Shown one piece after another: positions 8,322 through 16,721 of a stretch of DNA of 64,000 nt. A program made the translations under genes and the position numbers. Numbering within the stretch: position 1 is the first letter of the stretch; every line of letters begins with the position of its first letter. Where the stretch lies: the NCBI RefSeq assembly GCF_008039555.1, contig NZ_VDUW01000009.1:1-64000 (forward strand), given 5' to 3'. Below the pieces are notes generated by a model. The model was not told the origin of the DNA. It did not search any database and saw only the letters and a program-made list of their open reading frames with translations. The stretch comes from Cerasibacillus terrae (lineage in GTDB: Bacteria > Bacillota > Bacilli > Bacillales > Amphibacillaceae).

Positions 8322-8901
8322 TTTACTCCCAAAAAGAGAGAAAGAAGGAAGAACTTCCTATTACATATTTCTTATCAGTGCCATTATTTGTCTATTATTA
8401 TATGGATTATTTGCTTACTTTTATTTTAAAACATCTAGTGATTTAAAATTAGCAGAACAACAATATGAACAATTAGAAATGGAAAAGACGGCATTAGAAA
8501 CAAAGCTAGATCAATCTTCTGTTGAAGAAGATGATGTTGGTGAATCGATTCGTTATGTCGAGCACTTCATCATCCCAACATCTCATTTTATTGAAGAACT
8601 TTTGGACTTACTACCAAAACATGCTTATTTAAGTGAATATAAATTTAACTTTGAAACTGCTGAATTACAAACACAGTTTGAAACACTAAATGATGTATCA
8701 CTTTATACAGAAGAATTGGTCAAATCCAATTTTATAAAAGAAGTAGCAATTGAAGAGATAGAAACAATTTCAACTGAAGAATTAAATGATGAAGAGGAAC
8801 AGGGGGTATATTCATTTGAAACGATTCCAAGATATGATGTGAGCTACTCTCTCGTCTTGGACTTACAAGCAATCAAAAAGGAGGTAGCGGAAGATGTATA
8901 A
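8305..8901 (+). CDS. pilN: Type IV pilus protein PilN
   Basis: The N-terminus MLPEINLLP carries the conserved INLLP motif by which PilN docks to PilM. One membrane helix (about residues 20-42) is followed by a coiled-coil-like stretch (about 45-80) and an extracytoplasmic ferredoxin-like region. The length of 198 residues is usual. It starts inside the end of pilM behind AAAGGGGAAAG and overlaps the next gene by 8 bases. Confidence 0.85.
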   Translation: MLPEINLLPKREKEGRTSYYIFLISAIICLLLYGLFAYFYFKTSSDLKLAEQQYEQLEMEKTALETKLDQSSVEEDDVGESIRYVEHFIIPTSHFIEELLDLLPKHAYLSEYKFNFETAELQTQFETLNDVSLYTEELVKSNFIKEVAIEEIETISTEELNDEEEQGVYSFETIPRYDVSYSLVLDLQAIKKEVAEDV

Positions 8902-9577
8902 CCTTTTTCAAGAGAATAAGCGAATTTTTTTCATATTAATAACTTTGCTATTTATTCTATTAATTATTCTGTATTTTATTGTATTACAGCCTATTTTCGC
9001 GCAAAAAAGGAATACAGAAAACTCTTCTGAAGGCGTAAACACAACGATTTCACAATTGCAACAGGAATTGGCTGATACAAAGGATGAAGATACATTCGAC
9101 CCAGAAAAATATACATATGATAAAAAGCTCCCAGAATCAAAAGAGTTAGATGAGTTACTATTAAAATTTGAAAAGATGGAAGCAATCAGTTCCAATCGCA
9201 TTATAAAAATGGATTTTTCGTATGTTGGAAGTATTCCAGAAACAGGGGTAGATAAGACTGGAGATGAAACAGAAGAAACGGAAACAAGTACGGAAGAATC
9301 TTCTGATGAGAGTACGAAAGAAGATATTGAACCAGCAATCGATATCAGCAATAAACCTGAAGCATTACAGCCGATTATAATTGATATGGAAGTAGCCGCA
9401 CCTGATTATGATCATTTCCAACAGTTTTTAACAGAGATTGAAAAGGAAGAAAGACTAACCATTGTTAGTACATTGGAATTTGAAAAACCAGCAGAACAAG
9501 AGTTAGTTCGGGCAGAAGAACCAATAGAGGAAGTGGTTTTTAAGATTCAATTAATGACGTTTTATTATGAAAAGTAA
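8894..9577 (+). CDS. PilO-like pilus alignment protein
   Basis: This 227-residue protein has one N-terminal membrane helix (about 11-33), a short coiled coil and an acidic Glu/Thr/Ser-rich insert around 115-150, then a C-terminal domain. Topology and its place right after pilN match PilO, the PilN partner. Sequence conservation is low in this family, so the assignment rests mainly on topology and gene order. It overlaps pilN by 8 bases. Confidence 0.65.
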   Translation: MYNLFQENKRIFFILITLLFILLIILYFIVLQPIFAQKRNTENSSEGVNTTISQLQQELADTKDEDTFDPEKYTYDKKLPESKELDELLLKFEKMEAISSNRIIKMDFSYVGSIPETGVDKTGDETEETETSTEESSDESTKEDIEPAIDISNKPEALQPIIIDMEVAAPDYDHFQQFLTEIEKEERLTIVSTLEFEKPAEQELVRAEEPIEEVVFKIQLMTFYYEK

Positions 9578-9607
9578 ATCTCTATGTTTCTAGAGAGGAG
9601 GAGATCA

Positions 9608-10069
9608 ATGAAGCTCGAACCATTCAAACAAGATGAAAAAGGCTTAACACTTGTGGAAGTCGTAGCCTCTATTGTTCTCTTAATGATATTATTAACTTTT
9701 TTTATGAACTTTTTAAATCAGTCAGCGAAAATGAATCAAATATCTAAACAAACAGTTGATGCGACACATATTGCACAAACAGAAATGGAAAACATTTTAT
9801 CCGAAAGTAAAAACTTTCAGTTGGATGATCGCAAAAAAGCATTGAGAAAATATCATAAAGTTGGTGAAGAAGCAGGCTGGGAAGTGTGGAAAAGATATAC
9901 TGAAAATGAATCCGAATGGGCAGATTTTAACATTACCCTGAAATTAACAGAAGAAGGGTCCTCCCCATATTTAACAAAATTAATTATTGAGGTGGAAAAT
10001 AAACAAGATGAAAATAGCTATGCCATGATGCAACATGTGCTCACTTGGAAGGAAATTTCCAATGAATAA
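9608..10069 (+). CDS. Minor type IV prepilin (PilV/GspI-like)
   Basis: The prepilin site EKG followed by LTLVEVVASIVLLMILLTFF has Glu at +5. The protein is 153 residues from ATG 9608, which follows GAGGAGGAG; the longer in-frame start at 9584 would hide this ribosome site. The segment AQTEMENILSES is typical of minor pilins that prime assembly. It overlaps the next gene by 8 bases (ATGAATAA). Confidence 0.8.
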   Translation: MKLEPFKQDEKGLTLVEVVASIVLLMILLTFFMNFLNQSAKMNQISKQTVDATHIAQTEMENILSESKNFQLDDRKKALRKYHKVGEEAGWEVWKRYTENESEWADFNITLKLTEEGSSPYLTKLIIEVENKQDENSYAMMQHVLTWKEISNE

Positions 10070-10523
10070 AAATATTATTTTTCAAAATGAAAAAGGACTA
10101 ACACTCGTTGAAATTTTAGCTACGACAGTACTTCTATCGATTATTATTATTTTTATTTCTTCTCTTTTGATGTTTGCCCAAAAACAGTTCAGTGCACAAA
10201 CGGAAGATACGGAAGAATTATTTGATGTAACGTATGTCAGTCAAATGATTTTAAAAGACGTACGGAAAGCAACAGAAAAGCCTATTGTTTCGGAAAATAA
10301 AGTCGAAGTAAATCAACAGGCCTATGAATTTATTGAACACAGTAAAACCTTAGAAAAAAATGGTGTTCCGATTAGTAAGGATATAACGTCATTTACCGTT
10401 GAACTAGAGGAAGATAAATTTTCGTTATCATTAATAAGTCAAACAAACAAAAAAGTAGAAACGATGATTATGATTCGAGGAGCTGACTGTGATGAGGAAG
10501 CTGAAACAGAAATATGTAAATAA
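10062..10523 (+). CDS. Minor type IV prepilin (PilW/GspJ-like)
   Basis: NEKG followed by LTLVEILATTVLLSIIIIFISSLL is a clear prepilin cleavage site with Glu5. It is 153 residues from ATG 10062, which has GGAAGGAA upstream; an earlier in-frame start at 10035 lies well inside the preceding gene. With its neighbours on both sides it fits the minor-pilin trio that forms a pilus tip complex. The exact subtype is inferred from order only. Confidence 0.8.
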   Translation: MNKNIIFQNEKGLTLVEILATTVLLSIIIIFISSLLMFAQKQFSAQTEDTEELFDVTYVSQMILKDVRKATEKPIVSENKVEVNQQAYEFIEHSKTLEKNGVPISKDITSFTVELEEDKFSLSLISQTNKKVETMIMIRGADCDEEAETEICK

Positions 10524-11742
10524 CGCTGGGTTTGCTTTAGTTGGAGTCTTATTAGTCATTGTTCTTGTTGCTGGTATTGGTATGACGTTAATCCCATTAG
10601 CAAGTAATTCAATGAAAATGTCTTCGATAGATCAACAGGAAAAATCTGCTTTTTACATTGCAGAAGCAGGTATGACCGTTAAAATGGCAGAAATTAAAGA
10701 GCAGATTGCGGATGTATATGAAGAAACCACTAATGAAAGAGCATTTTATCAGCAATTAGTTGTAAAAATAAATGAAATGGATTTATTATACGATGAATTT
10801 GATCCGGTAAAAGGTGAGCAACCAACAGCAGAACTATCTTTAGAATGGTTAGAAGAAGAAAAAGGAACATACAAAATTACCTCTACAGGAAAGATTGGTA
10901 ATCAAAAGAGGACAGTGGAACAAAATTTTAAAGTAGAGTGGTTATCTAAATCTGGTGAACCTTTTGACTTACCGAATTTAGCGATTTTCACAGAAGGTGA
11001 TATTATAATAGACAACAATAATAATAAAAGTGATGGTAAGAAAGTGGAAGGATCTATTGGTTCGAAGGGCTATCTAGATATTGATAGTGATTACGTAAAT
11101 GGAACTATTCATGAAAATGTGAAAGATAATTTTCCTGATTATTATGAACTTCCTCCTATTCCTACTAATTATTATAAATTAGTCGAAGGTAAGCTAAAAA
11201 AAACTACAGAAAATACGAATTATCCAAATTTAGAAGAAAAACATAAAAACATTTATATTGAAACTGATGGTAAGAATATAATAATGGTCGTAAACAATTT
11301 ATCATTACATCATGCAAACTTGATAATAACCGGCAAAGGAAAATTGACTCTTTATGTTGTAGGGGATTTTTCTGTTCAACACAGTGAAATAAATAAAAAT
11401 GATGTTCCTTTAGATTTATATGTTTATCAAGATAACATAGATTTAAAGAATGAAACGGTTTTTAATGGAAATCTACTCACGGATGCCAATGAAATTACAA
11501 TGAACCCGGCTAAACAAAATCATAATTCACTTATTTTTGCTCCTAATGCACACTTTGTTCAAACAGGTGGACATCTTCATGGAATGGTCGTTGCCAAGTC
11601 TTTAAAGTTAGCAGGAAATGGATCCATTAGTTATGGTGGTCCTTTTTTAGTCGAATCTCCAGACTATGGACCCGGAAATTCAGAAACAAATACAGGGCCA
11701 ATCTTTATAAAAACTCCCGTTCGAGAAACAGACAATCATTAA
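10492..11742 (+). CDS. Large GspK/PilX-like minor pilin, candidate pilus tip protein
   Basis: This 416-residue protein has a prepilin-like N-terminus, NNAG followed by FALVGVLLVIVLVAGIG, but Gly instead of Glu at +5, as in GspK-type tip pilins. A PilX-like AEAGM segment follows at about 55-60. From about residue 155 on, the sequence is a run of short hydrophobic strands (for example NLIITGKGKLTLYVVGDF, SIGSKGYLDI, LKLAGNGSISYGG) that looks like a beta-solenoid. It is much larger than the other pilins, so it could cap the fibre and act as adhesin; that is inference. ATG 10492 is chosen with GAGGAG upstream; GTG 10489 is the alternative. Confidence 0.75.
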   Translation: MRKLKQKYVNNAGFALVGVLLVIVLVAGIGMTLIPLASNSMKMSSIDQQEKSAFYIAEAGMTVKMAEIKEQIADVYEETTNERAFYQQLVVKINEMDLLYDEFDPVKGEQPTAELSLEWLEEEKGTYKITSTGKIGNQKRTVEQNFKVEWLSKSGEPFDLPNLAIFTEGDIIIDNNNNKSDGKKVEGSIGSKGYLDIDSDYVNGTIHENVKDNFPDYYELPPIPTNYYKLVEGKLKKTTENTNYPNLEEKHKNIYIETDGKNIIMVVNNLSLHHANLIITGKGKLTLYVVGDFSVQHSEINKNDVPLDLYVYQDNIDLKNETVFNGNLLTDANEITMNPAKQNHNSLIFAPNAHFVQTGGHLHGMVVAKSLKLAGNGSISYGGPFLVESPDYGPGNSETNTGPIFIKTPVRETDNH

Positions 11743-11800
11743 ATGGATCATCTTTTCATATATTAATTAATATAATGATTTCTAAAAAGGAGATGATTCC

Positions 11801-12028
11801 ATGCGTCATTACGCAATCTTACGTCTATTACTAGCTGGTTTTTTCTTATATTTTGCCTGGCCACTTATACCGGTAGCTTCATCCCAAGTAGAATTTATCT
11901 TTTGGGGAGCTTGGTTGGGATTTTTATTACTAGTGATTGGAGGAAACTTAGCTACCCTTTTACAATTAACTGACCCACCTGTAATGGAACAGGAACAGAT
12001 AAGAGAACGTCAAGTTTATAAACATTGA
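11801..12028 (+). CDS. Small two-helix membrane protein, unknown function
   Basis: This 75-residue protein has two probable membrane helices (about 4-27 and 32-54) and a short charged tail. It starts behind AAAGGAG with good spacing. A TATAAT at 11771-11776 could serve a promoter of its own, but no terminator separates it from the pilus operon 58 bases upstream. I do not recognise a family. Confidence 0.65.
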   Translation: MRHYAILRLLLAGFFLYFAWPLIPVASSQVEFIFWGAWLGFLLLVIGGNLATLLQLTDPPVMEQEQIRERQVYKH

Positions 12029-12053
12029 GCTTTCACCGCTTCAACTGTATAAT
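12025..12053 (+). promoter_or_regulatory. ytoI promoter overlapped by a palindrome
   Basis: TTGAGC (12025-12030), a 17-base spacer and TATAAT (12048-12053) form a good sigma-A promoter. The -35 overlaps the stop codon of the preceding gene. The left arm of a long inverted repeat (TTCAACTGTA, 12040-12049) covers the spacer and the first bases of the -10; the right arm TACAGTTGAA is at 12075-12084. That is a typical operator placement, and the gene downstream has an N-terminal helix-turn-helix. Confidence 0.6.
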
Positions 12054-12099
12054 TAAAGATAGAGTGTTGAATAGTACAGTTGAAAGTCGGTGGTTTTTT
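12034..12099 (+). terminator. Terminator-like hairpin ending at the ytoI start codon
   Basis: CACCG (12034-12038) and TTCAACTGTA (12040-12049) pair with TACAGTTGAA (12075-12084) and CGGTG (12088-12092), followed by six T. It would stop transcripts that read through from the gene before. RNA begun at the ytoI promoter starts about 12060 and lacks the left arm, so it would escape. Confidence 0.6.
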
Positions 12100-13407
12100 A
12101 TGACAATGACAAAACATGAAAAAATCATTCAACATATTACTTCTCTGCCTGTAGGGGAGAAAATTTCTGTTCGGAAAATCGCACGTACACTTGATGTTAG
12201 TGAAGGAACTGCTTATCGTGCGATTAAAGAGGCAGAAAATCAAGGCCTAGTAAGTACGATTGAACGTGTTGGAACGATTCGAATTGAAAAAAAGCGAAAG
12301 GAATATTTTGAACAACTTACTTTTGCTGAGGTTATTAATATTGTAGATGGTCAGGTCCTTGGTGGACGAGATGGCCTACATAAAAAATTAAATAAATTTG
12401 TTATCGGAGCAATGCAATTGGATGCAATGGCTCGATATACAGAGCAAGATTCACTATTAATTGTCGGTAATCGAGCTGATGCGCAAAAACTTGCATTACG
12501 GGATGGTGCAGCAGTTCTTATTACTGGTGGATTTGATACAACAGAGGAAATTAAGCGTTTAGCAGATGAGAAAGAATTACCAGTCTTATCGACAAGTTAT
12601 GATACATTTACCGTTGCATCCATGATTAACAGAGCGATTTATGACCAATTGATCAAAAAGGAAATTGTCTTTGTAGGAGATATTTACACGCCATATGAAG
12701 AATCGCATTTTTTATATGCAAAAGATTTTGTTTCAAGTTGGTTTGATTTAAATGAAGAAACAGAACATACACGTTTTCCTGTGTTGGATGGTAATAACCG
12801 GGTAGTTGGGATGGTAACGTCGAAAGACATTATCGGAAATGATGAAAAGCTTTTATTAGAAAAAGTGATGACAAAAGAGCCATTGGTTGTTCAAGAGAAG
12901 ACATCACTTGCATATGTAGCACATATGATGGTTTGGGAGGGAATTCAGCTACTTCCTGTCGTTGATGATACAAACAAATTACAAGGAATTGTTTCGCGAC
13001 AAGATGTAATTAAGGCATTACAACAAATACAACGCCAACCACAAATAGGAGAAACTATAGAAGATATGGTTTCGAAAAATTTACAAACATCAGGGAAAGA
13101 ACTTGTTTATCAAACGAAAGTTGTCCCACAAATGACCAATCAACTAGGTACCTTATCAAATGGTGTATTTATTTCACTTGTAACTGAGGCGGCAAGTAGA
13201 TTATTAAATTCATTACAAAAAGGGGAACTTGTTGTTGAAAACTTATCAGTCTTTTTCTTAAAGCCTGTCCCAATTGATAGTGAAATTGAACTAAAACCAA
13301 AATTATTAGATGCAGGAAGATTATACGCTAAAATAGATGTCGATGTTTTTAATGAAGGAAAACTCGTAGGAAAAGTGTTAGTAATGGCCCAAGTGATGAA
13401 TCGATAA
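12100..13407 (+). CDS. ytoI: YtoI-type HTH, DRTGG, double CBS and hotdog protein
   Basis: This 435-residue cytoplasmic multidomain protein has a GntR-like helix-turn-helix at about 5-60 (VGEKISVRKIARTLDVSEGTAYRAI). A DRTGG-like domain follows at about 80-185, two CBS repeats at about 190-310 (FPVLDGNNRVVGMVTSKDII and LPVVDDTNKLQGIVSRQDVI), and a thioesterase-like hotdog fold at the C-terminus. CBS pairs usually bind adenine nucleotides, so this looks like a nucleotide-sensing regulator; its target is unknown. I start it at ATG 12100, matching the MTKHE start I recall for relatives. The ribosome site GGTGG lies in the right arm of the upstream hairpin. Confidence 0.85.
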   Translation: MTMTKHEKIIQHITSLPVGEKISVRKIARTLDVSEGTAYRAIKEAENQGLVSTIERVGTIRIEKKRKEYFEQLTFAEVINIVDGQVLGGRDGLHKKLNKFVIGAMQLDAMARYTEQDSLLIVGNRADAQKLALRDGAAVLITGGFDTTEEIKRLADEKELPVLSTSYDTFTVASMINRAIYDQLIKKEIVFVGDIYTPYEESHFLYAKDFVSSWFDLNEETEHTRFPVLDGNNRVVGMVTSKDIIGNDEKLLLEKVMTKEPLVVQEKTSLAYVAHMMVWEGIQLLPVVDDTNKLQGIVSRQDVIKALQQIQRQPQIGETIEDMVSKNLQTSGKELVYQTKVVPQMTNQLGTLSNGVFISLVTEAASRLLNSLQKGELVVENLSVFFLKPVPIDSEIELKPKLLDAGRLYAKIDVDVFNEGKLVGKVLVMAQVMNR

Positions 13408-13495
13408 ATACGATAAAGTCGCAATGTCCCCGTTTTTGGGATTTCACAAGAAAATCAGTCATGATGATGGATCAAATATCTAAGAAGTAAAAAAT

Positions 13496-13528
13496 GCAGA
13501 GCATATGTTGATATACTCTGCTTTTTTT
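13496..13528. terminator. Bidirectional terminator after ytoI
   Basis: GCAGAG (13496-13501) pairs with CTCTGC (13516-13521), with further ATAT pairs inside. T-runs follow on the plus strand, and the A-run before it gives T on the minus strand. It serves the convergent genes on both sides. Confidence 0.8.
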
Positions 13529-13556
13529 CATACATTTTTTTAAACTTGCCTACTTT

Positions 13557-13976
13557 TTATTTATTTCGCTTACTCGTAATACCCATTGAATTGACTATTA
13601 AAACATAAAAAGGAAATGCAATTAATGCTCCTATAGCAAGAAGACCTGTTGCAGAGCTAGGAACATCTCCTTCATATGTTACTGGAAATAGAGAGGCGAG
13701 GATGTAAACAAATAGCACAAAATATGGAATCCAAAGAATAGCCGTCCCAAAACTCGATTTTCGACCTTTCATCCACTTTTTTGTTAGGAAAAAGAGAAGG
13801 ATTGTACCAACTATAAATTCAACAATAATTGTTATTCCGGTTAACATATTTACAGTACCTATATTCCAATTTGTTATTCTGCTAATTCTATAAACATTAA
13901 TCATAAGTTCGAGTGGAATGAAAATCATAAGAGCATAGAGAATACTGAGCCCGTTCAGTTTAAAGAAATATTTCAT
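13557..13976 (-). CDS. Four-helix membrane protein, unknown function
   Basis: This 139-residue protein has four hydrophobic segments and a basic loop KKWMKGRKSS between helices two and three. I do not recognise a family. ATG 13976 is preferred: GGGGGC lies 9 bases upstream, whereas the longer start (TTG at 14003) has no ribosome site. It is a single-gene unit between two terminators. Confidence 0.6.
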   Translation of the reverse strand: MKYFFKLNGLSILYALMIFIPLELMINVYRISRITNWNIGTVNMLTGITIIVEFIVGTILLFFLTKKWMKGRKSSFGTAILWIPYFVLFVYILASLFPVTYEGDVPSSATGLLAIGALIAFPFYVLIVNSMGITSKRNK

Positions 13977-14003
13977 TCTAAAAAAGCCCCCAATCCATAT
14001 CAA

Positions 14004-14045
14004 GAAAAAATCGAGTATAAAATCTATAAAATTTTATACTCGATT
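14004..14045 (-). terminator. Terminator of ytpI
   Basis: A near-perfect inverted repeat, with arms at 14009-14023 and 14031-14045, is followed on the minus strand by a run of six T. Confidence 0.75.
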
Positions 14046-14112
14046 GATTACTTTATAAACGTTCTCTTGCTGTGCTATTTGTCTTACATTAAAATAAAAG
14101 TTACAATATTTT

Positions 14113-14415
14113 CTATTTTCCCTCTGGATGAAGTCTTTTCCATTCATTTTGATAATGCTTGGAAACCTTAAAACCATGAATGGTTTGTGCCCCTCCAATG
14201 AGAAGGAAGATGATTCCTATGAAAAGAGAAATTTTTGTTTCATAGAATAAGTATTGATTGATACCGAATGCAAAAATGAAAATACCTAAGCAAGAATGAG
14301 ATCTTCCATTAAAATATTTTTGTGTTAATCCATCTTTCGTTTTTAGTATAGCTACCTTATAATATATATATAATACTAGCGACACAACAATTAATATTGG
14401 AAAAATAACACCCAT
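14113..14415 (-). CDS. ytpI: YtpI family membrane protein
   Basis: The 100-residue protein starts MGVIFPILIVVSLVLYIYYK and has three membrane segments; length and the FGINQYLF and FLLIGGAQ segments agree with the YtpI family. ATG 14415 follows AGGAG at proper spacing; a longer in-frame reading to 14532 has no ribosome site and an implausible N-terminus. It diverges from nrnA, the neighbour it also has in B. subtilis. Function unknown. Confidence 0.75.
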   Translation of the reverse strand: MGVIFPILIVVSLVLYIYYKVAILKTKDGLTQKYFNGRSHSCLGIFIFAFGINQYLFYETKISLFIGIIFLLIGGAQTIHGFKVSKHYQNEWKRLHPEGK

Positions 14416-14591
14416 ATCATCTACTCCTATGTCAAACTTTAATTTAAACATATCTATTTTATATTGTAACGTCTTTTTACATGATATGCCAGAAAGAAAA
14501 TTAGTTATTGAAATATACAAGTGATTTAACAAAGATGGTATGGATGTACGAAAAAATATAAAACAAGTATTTTATTCGAGGAGATGTATAT

Positions 14592-15551
14592 ATGCATTTA
14601 GATAAAATTACAGAACTAATCCAAACATATGACAAAATTATTATTCATCGTCATGTTAGACCGGATCCAGATGCCTTAGGTTCACAAGGCGCACTAAAGG
14701 AAATTATTCAGTATTCTTTCCCAGATAAAAAGGTATATGCAGTAGGTACAGATGACCCAGCCTATAGCTTTTTGGCGAAAATGGATAAGATATCGGACGA
14801 TACTTTCAAAGAGGCATTAATTATTGTATGTGATACAGCAAATACCGAAAGAATCGATGATCAGAGGTACACACTAGGAGATAAAATTATCAAAATAGAC
14901 CATCATCCAAATGTCGATCCATATGGAGATATCAGATGGGTGGATACGACATCTAGTTCGACTTGTGAATTAATTTATGAATGGTTTTTACATGCAAAGT
15001 CCCATGGATTCCGTATGACAAAGAATGCGGCTCGTCTATTGTATGCAGGAATTGTAGGGGATACAGGTCGTTTCCTATTTCCAAGTACAACAGCCAAAAC
15101 ATTTACCTATGCAACCGAACTTATCCAATATGACTTTGATCGCCAAGCATTGTATGATGGCTTGTATCGTGTAGGAGAAAATATTGCTAGGCTTAAAGGG
15201 CATATTTTACAAAACTTTACAAAGAACGAGACCGGAGCGAGCTTTGTCAAATTAACAATAGATGATCTGGAATATTTCGGAGTGACTGCTTTAGAAACGA
15301 GTCAAATTGTGGGGACATTAGGAGATATTGATGGTATCTTAGCTTGGGCAATTTTTGTGGAAGAAGAGGAACAAATTCGAGTTCGTCTCCGTTCGAAAGG
15401 TCCAGTGATTAATAAGATAGCAGCAAAATATAATGGTGGAGGACACCCACTTGCATCCGGTGCAAGCATTTATAAATGGGAAGAAGCTTCATATGTAAAA
15501 GAAGATATTGAAAAGGCGTGCCAGCAATATAAGGAAGAAGTAAAACAGTAA
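14592..15551 (+). CDS. nrnA: Oligoribonuclease / pAp phosphatase NrnA (DHH-DHHA1)
   Basis: NrnA degrades nano-RNA and dephosphorylates pAp, and also breaks down pGpG, the product of c-di-GMP hydrolysis. The 319-residue protein shows HVRPDPDALGSQ (metal site), VCDTANTERID, DHHPNVDPYGD (the DHH signature) and the DHHA1 substrate motif GGGHPLASGA near the C-terminus. The start ATG 14592 follows GAGGAG. A terminator lies 14 bases after the stop. Confidence 0.95.
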   Translation: MHLDKITELIQTYDKIIIHRHVRPDPDALGSQGALKEIIQYSFPDKKVYAVGTDDPAYSFLAKMDKISDDTFKEALIIVCDTANTERIDDQRYTLGDKIIKIDHHPNVDPYGDIRWVDTTSSSTCELIYEWFLHAKSHGFRMTKNAARLLYAGIVGDTGRFLFPSTTAKTFTYATELIQYDFDRQALYDGLYRVGENIARLKGHILQNFTKNETGASFVKLTIDDLEYFGVTALETSQIVGTLGDIDGILAWAIFVEEEEQIRVRLRSKGPVINKIAAKYNGGGHPLASGASIYKWEEASYVKEDIEKACQQYKEEVKQ

Positions 15552-15564
15552 AAAAAATGGAGGT

Positions 15565-15609
15565 AAAGGCACCTGTACTCCTTTTATAGGGGGTACAGAT
15601 TCGCCTTTT
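15565..15609. terminator. Terminator between nrnA and the convergent small gene
   Basis: AAAGGC (15565-15570) and CTGTACTCC (15573-15581) pair with GGGGTACAG (15590-15598) and GCCTTTT (15603-15609). The hairpin lies between two converging genes. Confidence 0.75.
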
Positions 15610-15612
15610 AAA

Positions 15613-15807
15613 TTAGGCCTCCTTGTTTTTTATTGGAGTTATATAGCATCCTTTGTTCGTATAATCGAATATAACTGGTATGTTTCTTTGTTCGATTTCT
15701 TTTTTCAGTTTATTAATCACCTGTTTTGATTCACTATAAGCAGTGTAGCCGTCCATGATTTGTTTCATTTTCGCATCACAAATACGACGAATTGGAATAA
15801 CAAGCAT
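15613..15807 (-). CDS. Small conserved-looking protein, unknown function
   Basis: This 64-residue soluble protein begins MLVIPIRRICDAKMKQIMDG and carries a short helical, charged stretch. ATG 15807 follows AAAGGAG at good spacing; the longer in-frame start at 15864 has none. It lies 61 bases after ytrI on the same strand. It may be the equivalent of a small hypothetical protein found at this place in other Bacilli, but I do not recognise the family. Confidence 0.65.
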   Translation of the reverse strand: MLVIPIRRICDAKMKQIMDGYTAYSESKQVINKLKKEIEQRNIPVIFDYTNKGCYITPIKNKEA

Positions 15808-15868
15808 AGCAAAAACTCCTTTCCATAACATCATTATATGCAAAGGGTATAGAGAATAGACCATTTTT

Positions 15869-16360
15869 TTATTTTTCTAATTCTGCTTTCACTTGTATTT
15901 TTAAGCGTCTTGCAACAATTAATTTCTTCACTTCAAATGTATATGTGAAATCATGGATTGTGTACGTTTTGTTTTCAATTGTTGCAATTAATAAATCATC
16001 ACTTTCTGATATATGTTGAATTGGCTTCCCGAGGATTGAATCTAACTCTTCTTTCATCAAATCAACTAATTGGTGGTTAAGCAGTTTATCTAATTTTAAT
16101 TCTTTTGGATTTGTAATTTGGATATCAATTTCTTCAATAAAACTTGGTTTTTCTAAATCTTCATTTCGATCAAGTAATGCCTTGTTTTGCTTTTGAACAT
16201 CTGTTAATTCGGATTTTAATGATGTGTTTTCCTCTAATAGTTCTTCATACATGACCCCATACATAAAAATAAAAATTAAATAAGCGATAATCCCACCGAG
16301 GACTGTTCCAACAAAAAAGTACTGCCATGATTTTCTTTTGAAAAATGGTGGTATATGCAT
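15869..16360 (-). CDS. ytrI: Sporulation membrane protein YtrI
   Basis: The 163-residue protein has one N-terminal membrane helix (about 15-38), a coiled coil (about 40-75) and a C-terminal globular part. The layout and the place directly after ytrH match YtrI, a sigma-E mother-cell protein needed for fully resistant spores in B. subtilis. ATG 16360 overlaps the ytrH stop (TAATG) and follows AGAGGATG. Confidence 0.85.
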   Translation of the reverse strand: MHIPPFFKRKSWQYFFVGTVLGGIIAYLIFIFMYGVMYEELLEENTSLKSELTDVQKQNKALLDRNEDLEKPSFIEEIDIQITNPKELKLDKLLNHQLVDLMKEELDSILGKPIQHISESDDLLIATIENKTYTIHDFTYTFEVKKLIVARRLKIQVKAELEK

Positions 16361-16689
16361 TATCCAACATCCTCTTGAATAATCCAACTCATTAAAAGCA
16401 TTCCCGCTTTAACTCCACCCATCGCAGATATAATAAGGAGAATTTGTTTAACCATATCCACTGATGGGCCATCAAGTGCTTTTTCAAAATTAGCGATAGC
16501 ATCAAAAGTTCCACCAATTGCTGATACTATTGCCCAAATTCTTAGTTTCCTTGCTATTTCACTAATGGCATTAAAAGGAGGTTCACCTGTTGCAAAAGAA
16601 CCAATACTTCCAATGACACTGCCTCCAACAATGACACCAAAGGCAATAAAGAAACATTGAATAAAGGAAACAAAAAAACGCTCTTCCAC
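16360..16689 (-). CDS. ytrH: Sporulation protein YtrH
   Basis: This 109-residue protein has three to four hydrophobic segments and the Gly-rich GVIVGGSVIGSIGSFATG near the start. It is coupled to ytrI by a one-base overlap. I start it at GTG 16689, eight bases after AAGGGAG; GTG 16698 would overlap its own ribosome site. A sigma-E-type promoter lies just upstream. Confidence 0.85.
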   Translation of the reverse strand: MEERFFVSFIQCFFIAFGVIVGGSVIGSIGSFATGEPPFNAISEIARKLRIWAIVSAIGGTFDAIANFEKALDGPSVDMVKQILLIISAMGGVKAGMLLMSWIIQEDVG

Positions 16690-16721
16690 ATGAAACACTC
16701 CCTTATAAAACTTCTAGTTCC

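Noticed and set aside
8908-9351. 147-codon minus-strand frame rich in Ser and Val
   Set aside because: Antisense to the acidic insert of the PilO-like gene; composition mirrors Glu/Asp codons of the real strand.
11757-11776. TATATTAATTAATATA-like palindrome before the small membrane protein gene
   Set aside because: Simple AT-rich symmetry that occurs by chance at this base composition; only the TATAAT was kept as a weak promoter hint.
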